A stretch of 37,486 bases of DNA from Sulfurovum sp. GTDB lineage: Bacteria; Campylobacterota; Campylobacteria; Campylobacterales; Sulfurovaceae. Under the pieces are notes generated by a model. That model was not told the origin of the DNA, did not search any database, and worked only from the letters and a program-made list of their open reading frames with translations. The stretch covers positions 1 through 37,486 of the forward strand of contig JAQUFB010000006.1 in assembly GCA_028684885.1 (NCBI GenBank). The letters run 5' to 3'. The first letter of the stretch is position 1. The number at the start of each line of letters is the position of its first letter. Shown one piece after another: positions 12,286 through 22,283 of the stretch. Both the position numbers and the translations under genes were made by a program.

Positions 12286-13776
12286 TTAATACCCGCTTGC
12301 GCTGATCATATAGTAGATATAGGAGACAAGCGGCTGAACGTAGAAGATCGCCCCTACAGTCGCCACGGTTGCAAAACCGATGATCACCATAAGCGGCCTG
12401 GAGATGTTGTAGTAGATCGTATCGACATCTTTGACCGGATCCTTCAGGAACATATAGACGACAAGCTTCAGGTAGTAGTACGCCGCGATCGCAGAGTTGA
12501 GACCCATCACAACCGCCAGCCAGATATACCCTGCATTGACCGCTGCCTGCATCACATAGATTTTACCCCAGAATACCGAGAACGGTGGTACCCCTGCCAA
12601 TGAAAGCATAAATAGCCCCATGATCACCGCACCGATTGGCATGATCTTGATAAACCCTGCAAACTTCTCATACGGGTGGTCATATCTGTTGTTAAACCTT
12701 CTCATCTTGTGGCGCGAAATCCATAACATCGCAAATGCACCGAGGTTGGTAAACATAAAGAGTGCATAATAGAGGAAGATACTTGTGTTACCCTCTGTCG
12801 TATCCAGTGCCAGTGCAGCCATGACAAAACCGGCATGTGAGATAGAAGAGTAGGCAAGCATACGCTTCACATCTTCCTGCACAAGTGCCATAATGTTGGC
12901 AAGTGTCATCGTAAGTACAGCAATCACAAGGATCATGATCCTTACCCACTCTACACCAAGATCGATATACATACCGAATATTCTGATCGCCACGACAAAT
13001 GCCGCAACTTTCGGCACTACTGACATATACCCTACCAATGCCGCGGATGCACCTTCATAGACATCGGGTGCCCATGTATGGAACGGATAGAGTGAAAGTT
13101 TAAATCCAAGTGCTACAAGGATCAGTACAAAGCCTCCGAAAATCGCGATCATAAGATCTGCTTCTCCAGTTCTTGTTGCAAGTACTTCAGCCACTTTGTA
13201 GAGCTCAACTGATCCGGTCAGTGCATAGATCATCGCCGATCCCATCGCAAAGAAACCGGCTGCCAGTGCACCCATAGTGAAATACTTCACTGCCGCTTCG
13301 TAAGAATTACTTCTGTTGTGCAGCGCGATCAACGTATAGAGTGAGAGAGATGCTGTTTCAAGTCCGACAAAGATAAGGATAAGGTTATCCGAAGCCACCA
13401 TAAACTGGAATCCTGCAACCATGAATAAGAAGAGTGCAAAGAACTCCGGGTAGGAGTACTCGTGGAATCTTTTTGAGCTGAGCGCCAACGGAATAAAGAC
13501 GATCGAACCGACAATCACAAGAAGCTGAGAAACAATCGAGATACCGTCGATAAGCATGACATCAAAAAATCCTCGTTCATTGATATTAAGACCAACAGTA
13601 GAAAGAAGATCAACCACCAATATTAAAACTGTCAACATAACATATAGAGACTTGTGAAGCCCCTCTTTGAGCAGATCGATAGACAAAATAATCAAACCAC
13701 CCGCGATCGCGATAAGCATCGGTGCGAGTGTGATAAGGTTTAGACTCTCTAAACTCACTTTAATAGGCTCTAACAT
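12286..13776 (-). CDS. nuoN: Complex I subunit NuoN (antiporter-like)
   Basis: A 496-residue membrane subunit with about 14 helices, homologous to the Mrp-type antiporter subunits, that contributes one proton channel. Conserved blocks include NLILIFVGLETASLSLYTLI (helix with the key Glu), MGALAAGFFAMGSAMIYAL, FKLSLYPFHTWAPDVYEGA (broken-helix Lys region), DVKRMLAYSSISHAGFV and MLSLAGVPPFSVFWGKIYV. Its start overlaps the nuoM stop as TAATG. It is the last gene of the operon, followed by a heptamer array and a probable terminator. Confidence 0.95.
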   Translation of the reverse strand: MLEPIKVSLESLNLITLAPMLIAIAGGLIILSIDLLKEGLHKSLYVMLTVLILVVDLLSTVGLNINERGFFDVMLIDGISIVSQLLVIVGSIVFIPLALSSKRFHEYSYPEFFALFLFMVAGFQFMVASDNLILIFVGLETASLSLYTLIALHNRSNSYEAAVKYFTMGALAAGFFAMGSAMIYALTGSVELYKVAEVLATRTGEADLMIAIFGGFVLILVALGFKLSLYPFHTWAPDVYEGASAALVGYMSVVPKVAAFVVAIRIFGMYIDLGVEWVRIMILVIAVLTMTLANIMALVQEDVKRMLAYSSISHAGFVMAALALDTTEGNTSIFLYYALFMFTNLGAFAMLWISRHKMRRFNNRYDHPYEKFAGFIKIMPIGAVIMGLFMLSLAGVPPFSVFWGKIYVMQAAVNAGYIWLAVVMGLNSAIAAYYYLKLVVYMFLKDPVKDVDTIYYNISRPLMVIIGFATVATVGAIFYVQPLVSYIYYMISASGY

Positions 13777-15302
13777 TATTTCGCCTCCTTCGTTGATTTC
13801 GCTACATGTATCATATCTTTTGCCTCTTGCGTGATCGCTTTTTCATCCATAAAGTTCAACATCGCTTTTACAGAGTTGTCGATCGGGTCAAGGATAGGTT
13901 TCGGATAGACACCCAGCCAGACCACGATTGCCACGAGCGGAATAAGTGACCAGGTCTCTTTTGCATCAAGATCTTTGAGGTTCTTGTTCTCTTCTTTGGT
14001 TACAGGACCGAAGAAACTCTTTTTAAAGAGTGTAAGCATATAGACAGAACCGATAATGATCGATGTACCGGCAAGGACCGTCATGATCGGAGAAACCTGA
14101 TAGAAACCTATCAATACAAGGAATTCACCGACAAATCCGATCGTCAGAGGCAGTCCCACGGAAGCCATCAGCATAATACCGAAGATCACTGCATATTTCG
14201 GCATGACCGCTGCGATACCGCCGAACTCATCCATCATCTTCGTGTGTCTTCTGTCATAGATCACACCTACAAGCATGAACAGTGCACCCGAAACAATCCC
14301 GTGTGAAAGCATCTGGAAGACAGAACCGCCGATACCTTCGGCATTCATCGCAAAGATACCGAGCATTACGATACCCATGTGGGATACCGATGAGTATGCG
14401 ATCACCTGTTTCATATCTTTCTGTGCATACGCTACCATCGCTGTATAGATGATCATAATGATAGAGAGTACCGCGATCGGTGTGATCCAGATCACCGCAG
14501 CATCAGGGAATAACGGTAGGGAGAATCTTACAAACCCGTAGGTACCCATCTTGAGCAGCACGGCTGCAAGGATCACAGAACCGATCGTCGGTGCCTGTCC
14601 GTGTGCATACGGAAGCCAGGTATGGAACGGGAACATAGGAACCTTGATCGCAAACCCGATAAAGAATGCGGCAAAAAGCCACATCTGGTAGCTGACCGGA
14701 AGGACCAGTGCATACCAGTCAGTCAGCGCGAAGCTCCACACACCGGTAAGGCTCTGATAGGTATATGCCATAAAGAGCATACCGACCAGCATGATCAGTG
14801 ATCCTGCAAAGGTATAAAGGAAGAACTTGACCGCTGCATAGACTCTCAAGGATCCGCCCCACGCACCGATGATATAGAGCATCGGCACAAGTGAGAGCTC
14901 CCAGAAGAGATAGAAGATGATCGCATCAAGCGAAACAAATACACCTACCATTGTCATCTCGAGGAAAAGCAGCGTTATGATCATGTTTTTCACATTCTCT
15001 TTTACACTCAGACTCATGATACCGATCAGAGTCATCATCGTCGTCATCAGGATGATGAAAAGAGAGATCCCGTCAACGCCGAGGTAGTAGTTGACACCGA
15101 AATCCGGAATCACCGGGATCAGCTCTACGAACTGCATCCCTGCATTGGTTCCGTCAAAACTGAACCACAACCATAATGAGAGGAAGAACTCGATCGCTGC
15201 TACAGTGATACCGTAAACCCTGGCACTGTCCTTGTCTATCACAAACCCCAGCAATCCCGCGATTGCCGGGAAAAATACCAATATACTTAAAATATAATCC
15301 AT
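13776..15302 (-). CDS. nuoM: Complex I subunit NuoM (antiporter-like)
   Basis: A 508-residue antiporter-like proton-channel subunit. IIFYLFWELSLVPMLYIIGA carries the essential Glu of helix 5, FAIKVPMFPFHTWLPYAHGQ the helix-7 Lys, and APTIGSVILAAVLLKMGTYG the next conserved block. DMKQVIAYSSVSHMGIVMLG and MLSHGIVSGALFMLVGVIYD complete the family pattern. It has a longer cytoplasmic C-terminal tail (TKEENKNLKDLDAKETW, ending KSTKEAK). It lies 11 bases downstream of nuoL. Confidence 0.95.
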   Translation of the reverse strand: MDYILSILVFFPAIAGLLGFVIDKDSARVYGITVAAIEFFLSLWLWFSFDGTNAGMQFVELIPVIPDFGVNYYLGVDGISLFIILMTTMMTLIGIMSLSVKENVKNMIITLLFLEMTMVGVFVSLDAIIFYLFWELSLVPMLYIIGAWGGSLRVYAAVKFFLYTFAGSLIMLVGMLFMAYTYQSLTGVWSFALTDWYALVLPVSYQMWLFAAFFIGFAIKVPMFPFHTWLPYAHGQAPTIGSVILAAVLLKMGTYGFVRFSLPLFPDAAVIWITPIAVLSIIMIIYTAMVAYAQKDMKQVIAYSSVSHMGIVMLGIFAMNAEGIGGSVFQMLSHGIVSGALFMLVGVIYDRRHTKMMDEFGGIAAVMPKYAVIFGIMLMASVGLPLTIGFVGEFLVLIGFYQVSPIMTVLAGTSIIIGSVYMLTLFKKSFFGPVTKEENKNLKDLDAKETWSLIPLVAIVVWLGVYPKPILDPIDNSVKAMLNFMDEKAITQEAKDMIHVAKSTKEAK

Positions 15303-15313
15303 CTATCTACTCC

Positions 15314-17212
15314 TTAACCTATCATCGCCGTTACTGCTGCAGCTACCATGAGTACAACCGCACCTACAGCCATCCAATTAAGGTAGTGTGAAAGGTTACC
15401 GGTCTGCATACGTCTGTTGACATCCCCGCTCTTATAGAGGAAATGCGCAACGCCATCTACTGTTCTGTCTACAATCTTCATGTCTACACCATGCCAGAAT
15501 TTCTCCGAAATCATCGCATAAGGCTTTGAGATCAACTCTGTATAGAGATTCGGGATATAGTACTGGTTTGACAGAAGCTTGTAGATAAAGCTGTTCTCGA
15601 GTTTCTCGTTTCTCTCAAGGCCTTTGTTGTATTTGATATAGGCAAGTGCGATACCGCCTACGGCAAAGAGTGTAACAATCGCTGTAAGCAACCATACATA
15701 GTGGTGTGTATGTTCACTCATATGATATGCAGGAAGGAGACTTGTTACAAATGTCTCAAATCCGTCTTTGAAAGCACCGGCGATCACGGCTAGGATCGCA
15801 AGCGGTGACATCGCGATCAGTACGAATTTGTACATCTCATGCGGATGGATCTCGTGGTGGTCATATCTCTCCGTTCCGTGGAATGTCAGGAATACCTGTC
15901 TAAAGCTGTAGAATGCCGTCATCCCTGCAGTCACTACAAGCATAATCCAGAGGATATAAGTCCCTTCATTGAACGCCGTCTCGATGATCGCGTCTTTGGA
16001 GAAGAATCCTGCAAGCGGGAAGATACCAGCAAGTGTCAAGGAGGCAAGACCCATATAGATATAGGTTGGTCTCATCACTTTTTTCAATCCACCCATCTTG
16101 AAGATATCCAGCTCATCATGCATTGCGTGCATGACGTTACCTGCACCAAGGAAGAGCAGTGCTTTGAAGAATGCGTGAGCCACAAGGTGGAAAAGTGCGA
16201 TCCAGTAGGCACCAAGACCCGCAGCGGCAAACATATAACCAAGCTGAGAGAGTGTCGAGAATGCAATGATTCTCTTAAGGTCCCTGTTGACCAATGCCAT
16301 GGATGCGGCAAAGAAGGCCACGAATGTACCGAGTGCTGCGATAAAGTAGCTTACTTCAGGAGTCACCGAGAAGAGCGGGTTCGCTCTGATCACCAGGAAT
16401 ACCCCTGCGGTTACCATCGTAGCGGCGTGGATCAGTGCAGATACCGGGGTAGGACCTTCCATCGCATCCGTAAGCCATGTATGAAGCGGGAACTGTGCTG
16501 ATTTACCCATCGCACCGATAAAGAGCGCAAGTGCCGCACCGTTCAGAATCCACTGATCAAGATTTGGAATCGCTGCAAATACGTCATCGTACTGAAGTGA
16601 ACCTACATTCCAGTAAAGGATAAACAGACCGACAAGCATACCAAGGTCGGCAATACGGTTCATGATGAACGCTTCGTTTGCTGCCCATGACGGAGAGATC
16701 GATGGATTCGCTTCTCTTGACTGGTCCGGTTTGTGATACCAGAAACCGATAAGAAGCCATGAACAGACACCCACGCCTTCCCAACCGATGAAGAGGCCTG
16801 CAAAGTTGTCACTCATGACAAGTACCATCATTGAGAATACGAATGCCGATAGGTAAGAGAAGAATCTGTTGAATGATTTGTCATGATCCATATACCCGAT
16901 CGAATAGACATGAACGATTGTTGAGATCAGTGACACCATCGTCATCATTGTCACAGAAACCTGGTCAGCTACAAAACCAAACGGGATATAGAGGTCTCCC
17001 ATCCCGATCCATTGCATCATCGTAACGGAGACTGCTTCACCTGTAGTGAAGATATTCACAGCCAGTGTTGCCGATGCGACAAACCCTGTAAAGAGCAGAA
17101 GTGACGCAATGATACCAACAAAAGTCTTTCTTGGTGTCATCGCGAACATCGCTGCAAAGAGCGAAGAGACCAGCGGTGCAAAGAGTGCGATATATACTAA
17201 TTTTTCCATCAT
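15314..17212 (-). CDS. nuoL: Complex I subunit NuoL (antiporter-like with lateral helix)
   Basis: A 632-residue distal pump subunit. LFIGWEGVGVCSWLLIGFWY carries the helix-5 Glu; QFPLHTWLTDAMEGPTPVSA and LIHAATMVTAGVFLVIRANP are the Lys and helix-8 blocks. HLVAHAFFKALLFLGAGNVM is the helix-12 segment. The C-terminal part, past about residue 500, contains the expected amphipathic lateral helix (NSFIYKLLSNQYYIPNLYTE) and a final membrane helix. The ATG overlaps the nuoK stop (TAATG), with AAGGGG just upstream. Confidence 0.95.
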   Translation of the reverse strand: MMEKLVYIALFAPLVSSLFAAMFAMTPRKTFVGIIASLLLFTGFVASATLAVNIFTTGEAVSVTMMQWIGMGDLYIPFGFVADQVSVTMMTMVSLISTIVHVYSIGYMDHDKSFNRFFSYLSAFVFSMMVLVMSDNFAGLFIGWEGVGVCSWLLIGFWYHKPDQSREANPSISPSWAANEAFIMNRIADLGMLVGLFILYWNVGSLQYDDVFAAIPNLDQWILNGAALALFIGAMGKSAQFPLHTWLTDAMEGPTPVSALIHAATMVTAGVFLVIRANPLFSVTPEVSYFIAALGTFVAFFAASMALVNRDLKRIIAFSTLSQLGYMFAAAGLGAYWIALFHLVAHAFFKALLFLGAGNVMHAMHDELDIFKMGGLKKVMRPTYIYMGLASLTLAGIFPLAGFFSKDAIIETAFNEGTYILWIMLVVTAGMTAFYSFRQVFLTFHGTERYDHHEIHPHEMYKFVLIAMSPLAILAVIAGAFKDGFETFVTSLLPAYHMSEHTHHYVWLLTAIVTLFAVGGIALAYIKYNKGLERNEKLENSFIYKLLSNQYYIPNLYTELISKPYAMISEKFWHGVDMKIVDRTVDGVAHFLYKSGDVNRRMQTGNLSHYLNWMAVGAVVLMVAAAVTAMIG

Positions 17213-17514
17213 TACCCCTTCATCGTCGCAAGATCGTCAAGATCAAGACTTCCGTGTTTTTTATACAGTACGATCAAGATACCAAGTCCAACCGCAACTT
17301 CTGATGCTGCGATCGCGATCACGAAGAACGCAAACATTTGACCCGTAAGATCATTGTAAAAGTGCGAAATCGCTGCAAATGCAATGTTCACTGCATTGAG
17401 CATCACCTCAGTCGCGAAGAAGAGCATCAATAGGTTTCTTCTTCTAAGTACGCCAATCAATCCTATAGAAAACAGAAGCGCTGATACGATCAGGTAGTGT
17501 GACAAACCTATCAT
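17212..17514 (-). CDS. nuoK: Complex I subunit NuoK
   Basis: A 100-residue, three-helix membrane subunit of the E-channel region. FATEVMLNAVNIAFAAI carries the conserved helix-2 Glu, and VIAIAASEVAVGLGILIVLY the helix-3 Glu. The length is standard for the family. The start overlaps the nuoJ stop by four bases (ATGA). Confidence 0.95.
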   Translation of the reverse strand: MIGLSHYLIVSALLFSIGLIGVLRRRNLLMLFFATEVMLNAVNIAFAAISHFYNDLTGQMFAFFVIAIAASEVAVGLGILIVLYKKHGSLDLDDLATMKG

Positions 17515-18110
17515 TTCTCATCCTTTTGTGTCAAAATTTCATCTTCTCCCGCATCTTCATCCATTATCTCGGTCAAAGATTGATCCATCTTTTTACCTGC
17601 AAGGATAATACCTGCGATCATCGCCACCAAGAGCATCAGTGCGGCAACTTCAAACGGAACAAGATATTTTGTAAAGAGTACGATACCCACATCCTGTGCG
17701 TTACCGACGCCTTCATGCATCGGGTAGAGCGCCTGGATGCTCTCAGAGTGGATCGGAGCGGCAAACATCAATACAAGCATCAATGCACTAAGCCCTCCAA
17801 GCACAAAGACCACCGCTCCGTTTGTATTCTTCTCTTTGATCTCCCTTGTTGCATCGAAGAACATCATTGCAAAGGAGTAGAGCGCCATGATAGCCCCCAC
17901 ATATACGATGAGCTGGACAACACCGAGGAAGTCCGCCCCAAGAATGAAAAAGAAGCCTGAAATCAGTACCATACCCGATGCAAGTGAAGTCATTGCGTAG
18001 AGTACGTTATTGCTCATAACAGTAATCCAGAAGAGGATTATCGTCAAAAATGAAAAGAGGTAAAATGCAAACCCCTGAAATGTAAACAGTGATGCCAAAA
18101 AGTTTTCCAT
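17511..18110 (-). CDS. nuoJ: Complex I subunit NuoJ
   Basis: A 199-residue, five-helix membrane subunit near the quinone site. GADFLGVVQLIVYVGAIMAL includes the family-typical pi-bulge helix 3 and is followed by YSFAMMFFDAT. The tail is acidic and soluble (DEDAGEDEILTQKDEK). The ORF track starts at 18182 inside nuoI, but ATG 18110 (MENFLASLFTFQ) has AAGGAGGA 7 bases upstream and lies 13 bases past the nuoI stop, so it is the real start. Confidence 0.93.
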   Translation of the reverse strand: MENFLASLFTFQGFAFYLFSFLTIILFWITVMSNNVLYAMTSLASGMVLISGFFFILGADFLGVVQLIVYVGAIMALYSFAMMFFDATREIKEKNTNGAVVFVLGGLSALMLVLMFAAPIHSESIQALYPMHEGVGNAQDVGIVLFTKYLVPFEVAALMLLVAMIAGIILAGKKMDQSLTEIMDEDAGEDEILTQKDEK

Positions 18111-18123
18111 GACTGTCTCCTCC

Positions 18124-18747
18124 TTAATACGCCAGCGGCGTTTTTTTGATGTTTTCATCAGCATTCGGAGATACGGCACCAAACCCGTCGTACTCTTGCT
18201 GCAAGCTCAGTTTGTCGATCGGTGTAAGCATATCCTCAAAGAGCGAGAAACTTGCTCTCTGCTCTGAAGCTGTCTCATATCGCGGACCATGGACGATTGC
18301 CAGTTCCGGACAGACTTCCGCGCAGTAACCGCAGAAAATACAACGGCCGAAGTTGATCGTATACTCGCTCACCTCTTTACGCTGATTTTCGTCGTAACGC
18401 GTCTCCATAGTGATACAGTTCGAAATACAGATTTTCTCACAGAGACCGCAGCCGATACATCTGTAGTGGCCGCTCTCCAGCAGCCTCAGCATCTCATGGA
18501 TCGCTCTGTATCTCGGAGAGATAGGGAGTTTCTCAAGCGGATATTTCACCGTATGCATCTGTCCCCTGAAGAGTGCATTGAACATCTCTCTTACCGTGAC
18601 ACCAAGACCGACAAAAAGTTCGCCTTTGAAAGTTCTCTTTGCCACCTGGGTAAACTTTGCCATCGGAGTCTTCGGCGACTCCTGCAGGTTAAGTACCTTG
18701 TACTCCTGAGTCCCTACATTTCTGTTTTTAAATTGTTCTAAACCCAT
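18124..18747 (-). CDS. nuoI: Complex I subunit NuoI (2 x [4Fe-4S])
   Basis: A 207-residue peripheral subunit carrying clusters N6a and N6b, which pass electrons from NuoG to NuoB. The ferredoxin motifs are C97-C100-C103-C107 (CIGCGLCEKICISNC) and C136-C139-C142-C146 (CIFCGYCAEVCPE), with the expected single Pro in the second. The N-terminus has an amphipathic segment (about 40-68) that meets the membrane. The start is MGLEQFKNRN, 10 bases after nuoH. Confidence 0.95.
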   Translation of the reverse strand: MGLEQFKNRNVGTQEYKVLNLQESPKTPMAKFTQVAKRTFKGELFVGLGVTVREMFNALFRGQMHTVKYPLEKLPISPRYRAIHEMLRLLESGHYRCIGCGLCEKICISNCITMETRYDENQRKEVSEYTINFGRCIFCGYCAEVCPELAIVHGPRYETASEQRASFSLFEDMLTPIDKLSLQQEYDGFGAVSPNADENIKKTPLAY

Positions 18748-18757
18748 CTTTACTCCC

Positions 18758-19798
18758 TTATACCATCATCACTATACCGGTGACTACAACGTTGATCACT
18801 GCAATCGGCATCAAGACTTTCCAACACAGCCACATCAACTGATCCGGTCTAACGTGCGGCCATGCTGCTCTTACCCACAGCATCAGGAAGAAGAAGAATG
18901 CCACTTTCAGAAGGATCATGATCCAACCTGCGATAAATCCGAAGTCGTTATATCCGCCGAGGAAAACCACCGCAGCAAGAATCGAGATCGTGATCATATT
19001 CGCATACTCACCGATGAAAAACATCCCCCATCTCATTCCCGAATACTCTGTCGCATATCCGGAAATAACCTCTGCCTCGTGTTCAAGAAGGTCAAACGGA
19101 GTTCTGTTTGTCTCAGCGAACCCTGCGATCAGGAAAAGGACAAATGCTACCGGCTGCTGCCAGATGAACCATGATGTGATTCCGCCTGACTGTGCCTCAT
19201 TGAAGTCGATCAGCGAGAGTGATCCCACAAGCATGATCGGAGCAAGAAGGGAAAGTCCCGTGACCACCTCATAGGAGAGGAACTGGATCGCTGTCCTTGC
19301 CGCACCGATGATACCCCATTTGTTCGCCTGTGCCATACCTGCCAGAAGCGGTCCGTAAAGCCCTGCAGCCATCATACCGATAACAAAAAGAATCCCTACA
19401 TTCACATCTGAAGCGATCGATGGAACAAATGTACCTCCAAGTACCGGAATAAACTCAGGAATCGTAAAGTCCGGGAAGACCGGAACACCTGCCAATGCGA
19501 TAAATGCCGTTGCCGCAGTAATCACAGGCGCTACTTTAAAGATCAGGGAATTGGCGTGCTGAGGCACGATATCCTCTTTGGTAAAGAGCTTGATACCATC
19601 CGCTGCAATCTGCAGCAAACCGTATGGACCGACATGCGTCGGCCCGAGACGGCGCTGCATAAACGCCAGAACCTTTCTTTCCAGGTAGGTACCGAAACCT
19701 GCTATCGCAGAGATAATCGCAAGGATCAGGATCGCTTTGATCGCCACACCTGCAGCCGTTACCTCCGGTAGTTGTCCTATAAGTGTTGTTGTTTCCAT
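18758..19798 (-). CDS. nuoH: Complex I subunit NuoH
   Basis: A 346-residue, eight-helix subunit forming the heel of the membrane arm and much of the quinone chamber. LERKVLAFMQRRLGPTHVGP near residue 40 and AETNRTPFDLLEHEAEVISG near 225 are the most conserved blocks of the family (the latter is usually PFDLPEGESELVSG; here LLEHEAEV). GMRWGMFFIGEYANM follows. It lies 3 bases after nuoG copy 2. Confidence 0.95.
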   Translation of the reverse strand: METTTLIGQLPEVTAAGVAIKAILILAIISAIAGFGTYLERKVLAFMQRRLGPTHVGPYGLLQIAADGIKLFTKEDIVPQHANSLIFKVAPVITAATAFIALAGVPVFPDFTIPEFIPVLGGTFVPSIASDVNVGILFVIGMMAAGLYGPLLAGMAQANKWGIIGAARTAIQFLSYEVVTGLSLLAPIMLVGSLSLIDFNEAQSGGITSWFIWQQPVAFVLFLIAGFAETNRTPFDLLEHEAEVISGYATEYSGMRWGMFFIGEYANMITISILAAVVFLGGYNDFGFIAGWIMILLKVAFFFFLMLWVRAAWPHVRPDQLMWLCWKVLMPIAVINVVVTGIVMMV

Positions 19799-19801
19799 CG
19801 T

Positions 19802-22282
19802 TTACACCTTCTTAATTGTTACATTTTTGTATCTTGACCCGCCGAAGAGATCATACACACCTGCCGCAGCCCTGAAATCTGATACTTTGACAATATCACC
19901 TTCCATCTTCCCGTCAGCGATCACATCCATCACAATGCTTCCGTTGTCAAACACGATTTCAACTCTCTCGCCCAGTTCTTCCGCTTTTGCTGGACTTACA
20001 TAGACCCCGAATGCCTCAAAGATCTCATGTGACTTGTCTGTAAAGTCATTGAACTGTCTTGCCGGGTTGCAGCGGTATGCGATCTCTCCCTCTAATGCTG
20101 CAGCTTCATCAAACTTTTCAACAGTCGGAAGTGCAGCTTCGGTTGATGTGATATCAAGCAAATATCCACGGTCTTCTGTACCGTTATTGAGGTAACGATT
20201 TGGCAGCGCATCAAAGGCAACTGCCCGGTATCCTTTCTCTACGGGAAGCATCGGTGTCCAGTCGATCGTAAGTGCCGGTGCCCCGACCAATACTTTCATC
20301 AGATCGTTCAGCTCATATCCACCGTATGGAAGCGCTGCATTGGTTGGAACGACTCTTTTTGACATCGTCGTAAATGTCCCTTCCTGCTGGTTCATTGCCG
20401 GCATATCAAGATCGCCGTTCCCCAGTGCGGAAAGCCTGAAATCACCGTTTTCATTGTATCCTACCGTATACCCTGACGCTTCATCATCGAGATCACAGAT
20501 CAGTGCCACACCAAGTGCATTTGATTTTGGTGGAGCCATCACCACATCGATAGTTGTTGTTGCTTCGATCAGCGCGATCAGTTTCGCGATATTTTCCGCA
20601 TTGTCATGGAAGTAGAGGTCTTCCCCTACCATCATTGAGAAGGACTCTTTTTTCTTCATCATCTTCTCAAATGCATCCGGGAACTTCTCGGAATCACCGC
20701 CGAGAAGATCGATTAGTCCGTTCTTTTCGACAGTGATCTCTTTTTCTACTGTCTCTTTGACTTTTTTGGTAACCTCTTCCTCTTCACCTGTCTCTTCGTT
20801 TTTGACCAACTCTTTAACTGTCTTATCGACCTTCTCTTTGATCGTCTTGGTCTCCGAGGTTTTGAAGGAATCGATATAGGCCTTTACCTCTTCGGGAAGC
20901 TTTTGTGCATCAGCAAAAAGATCAAGGATAAGATAGAGCGCTGCCTCTTCAAAACCCGGTTTATGGTTAAAGCACTCGACGCTCTTACCGAATGACGGGA
21001 TCAGCGTATCAGCTACCGGATGGAAATAGAGCCCTGCACCCTTGTTCAGCTTTTGAACATTGTTGAACGCATACTTCATACCCGGGCTGTCATTTCTGAG
21101 CGCGGCACCTACCGAGATCACAAAATCTGCACGCTTCATAATCGCATCCGTATCTGTTGACCAGAGCGATCTGCCGCTTGCTGCCTGATAATGGTTCAGG
21201 AACTTCTGGAACGCCCTCACTTCAGGGTTGTAGAGTTTGACACCCATCTTCTCTTTGAGCGTCTGAAGCATCATCGCCTCTTCATTGGTGATCACGGAGT
21301 TGAATCTGATCGTTCCTGCTTTTTTGAATGCTTCGACCGCGGCATTGAATGCCGCTTCATCTTTGGTTGCACCCTCATTTTCAAAGTCGTAGGCAAAACG
21401 CGCTGCACCGTCGAGTGATACATAGTTCCATTCGTTTGTCACGCGGAAGATCTTCTCTCTTCTGTCTTCGATCGATCTTGGCTTCGTCTCATAGTAGATC
21501 GCAAACCCGTCACTGGAGTGTGCCGAGACCGCAGGAATACGCTTAAGATCCCATGCATTTGACTGATAGACGAAATCTCTGCTTACAAGAGCTCCCACCG
21601 GACAGACCGCGATACATTCACCACAATCCGAACAGTTTGTATGATCTGTTCCGTTGCTTGGGGCGATCAATGACTTCTGGAGTTTGTTCCACATCGCATA
21701 GGCATCTTTCGGCATGCTCTCTTTAAATGCTTTGTCGATATCCGCGCCGCCTCTTTTTGTCGTAGAGATCGCTGCATCGCCGATCATATCCTTACATACC
21801 GTCGTACAACGCTCACACACGATACAGAGGCCCGGATCGTAGTGAAGTACGCTACTCCAGTTCTGCGTCTCTCTCTTGGTGTCAGGGATCGCATAGTTTT
21901 GGGAATCAACCTGCAGTTCAAGCGTATAGTTCTGTAATTCGCACTCACCGCTTTTGTCACACACACCACATTGAAGCGGGTGGTTGACATCATAGACTTC
22001 CATGATCGCCCTGCGTTCTTCAAGGATATTCGGAGTATTTACATTGATCTCCATTCCCTCTTTTACTTTCGCATTACACGCATATACCTGCTTGCCGTCT
22101 GCCTCAACCAGACAGATACGGCAAGCCAAAGTAGGCGAACATCTTGTCAAATAACAAATAGCCGGTATAAAGACTTCGTTGGCACGGGCTGCATTAAGGA
22201 TATACTCACCCTCAACAGCCTCATACTCCACACCATCGATCTTGATACTTACCATGTTTTCTACTGTTTTTACTTCACTCAT
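19802..22282 (-). CDS. nuoG: Second NuoG-like subunit (divergent paralogue)
   Basis: An 826-residue paralogue of the upstream NuoG. The [2Fe-2S] N1b ligands are C43, C54, C57, C69. N5 is H101-C105-C108-C114 (HPLQCGVCDKSGEC). CIVCERC (C153-C156-C159) and an extra ferredoxin-like CSDCGECIAVCPVGAL (C217-C227) provide N4 and perhaps one more cluster. The N7 motif is absent: the aligned stretch is IPAVSAHSSDGF, against SSCSHCGGGC in copy 1. A highly charged Lys/Glu segment of about 50 residues (KTIKEKVDKTVKELVKNEET and on) interrupts the C-terminal molybdopterin-like domain. ALGNGDLDMPAMNQQEGTF is nearly shared with copy 1, showing descent by duplication. The track start is too early; ATG 22282 has AGGAAG before it, one base after the copy 1 stop. 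Confidence 0.9.
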   Translation of the reverse strand: MSEVKTVENMVSIKIDGVEYEAVEGEYILNAARANEVFIPAICYLTRCSPTLACRICLVEADGKQVYACNAKVKEGMEINVNTPNILEERRAIMEVYDVNHPLQCGVCDKSGECELQNYTLELQVDSQNYAIPDTKRETQNWSSVLHYDPGLCIVCERCTTVCKDMIGDAAISTTKRGGADIDKAFKESMPKDAYAMWNKLQKSLIAPSNGTDHTNCSDCGECIAVCPVGALVSRDFVYQSNAWDLKRIPAVSAHSSDGFAIYYETKPRSIEDRREKIFRVTNEWNYVSLDGAARFAYDFENEGATKDEAAFNAAVEAFKKAGTIRFNSVITNEEAMMLQTLKEKMGVKLYNPEVRAFQKFLNHYQAASGRSLWSTDTDAIMKRADFVISVGAALRNDSPGMKYAFNNVQKLNKGAGLYFHPVADTLIPSFGKSVECFNHKPGFEEAALYLILDLFADAQKLPEEVKAYIDSFKTSETKTIKEKVDKTVKELVKNEETGEEEEVTKKVKETVEKEITVEKNGLIDLLGGDSEKFPDAFEKMMKKKESFSMMVGEDLYFHDNAENIAKLIALIEATTTIDVVMAPPKSNALGVALICDLDDEASGYTVGYNENGDFRLSALGNGDLDMPAMNQQEGTFTTMSKRVVPTNAALPYGGYELNDLMKVLVGAPALTIDWTPMLPVEKGYRAVAFDALPNRYLNNGTEDRGYLLDITSTEAALPTVEKFDEAAALEGEIAYRCNPARQFNDFTDKSHEIFEAFGVYVSPAKAEELGERVEIVFDNGSIVMDVIADGKMEGDIVKVSDFRAAAGVYDLFGGSRYKNVTIKKV

Positions 22283-22283
22283 C

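Noticed and set aside
15839-16501. 220-residue Cys/His-rich plus-strand ORF opposite nuoL
   Set aside because: Antisense shadow of nuoL; the Cys/His richness is the complement of a membrane protein's codons.
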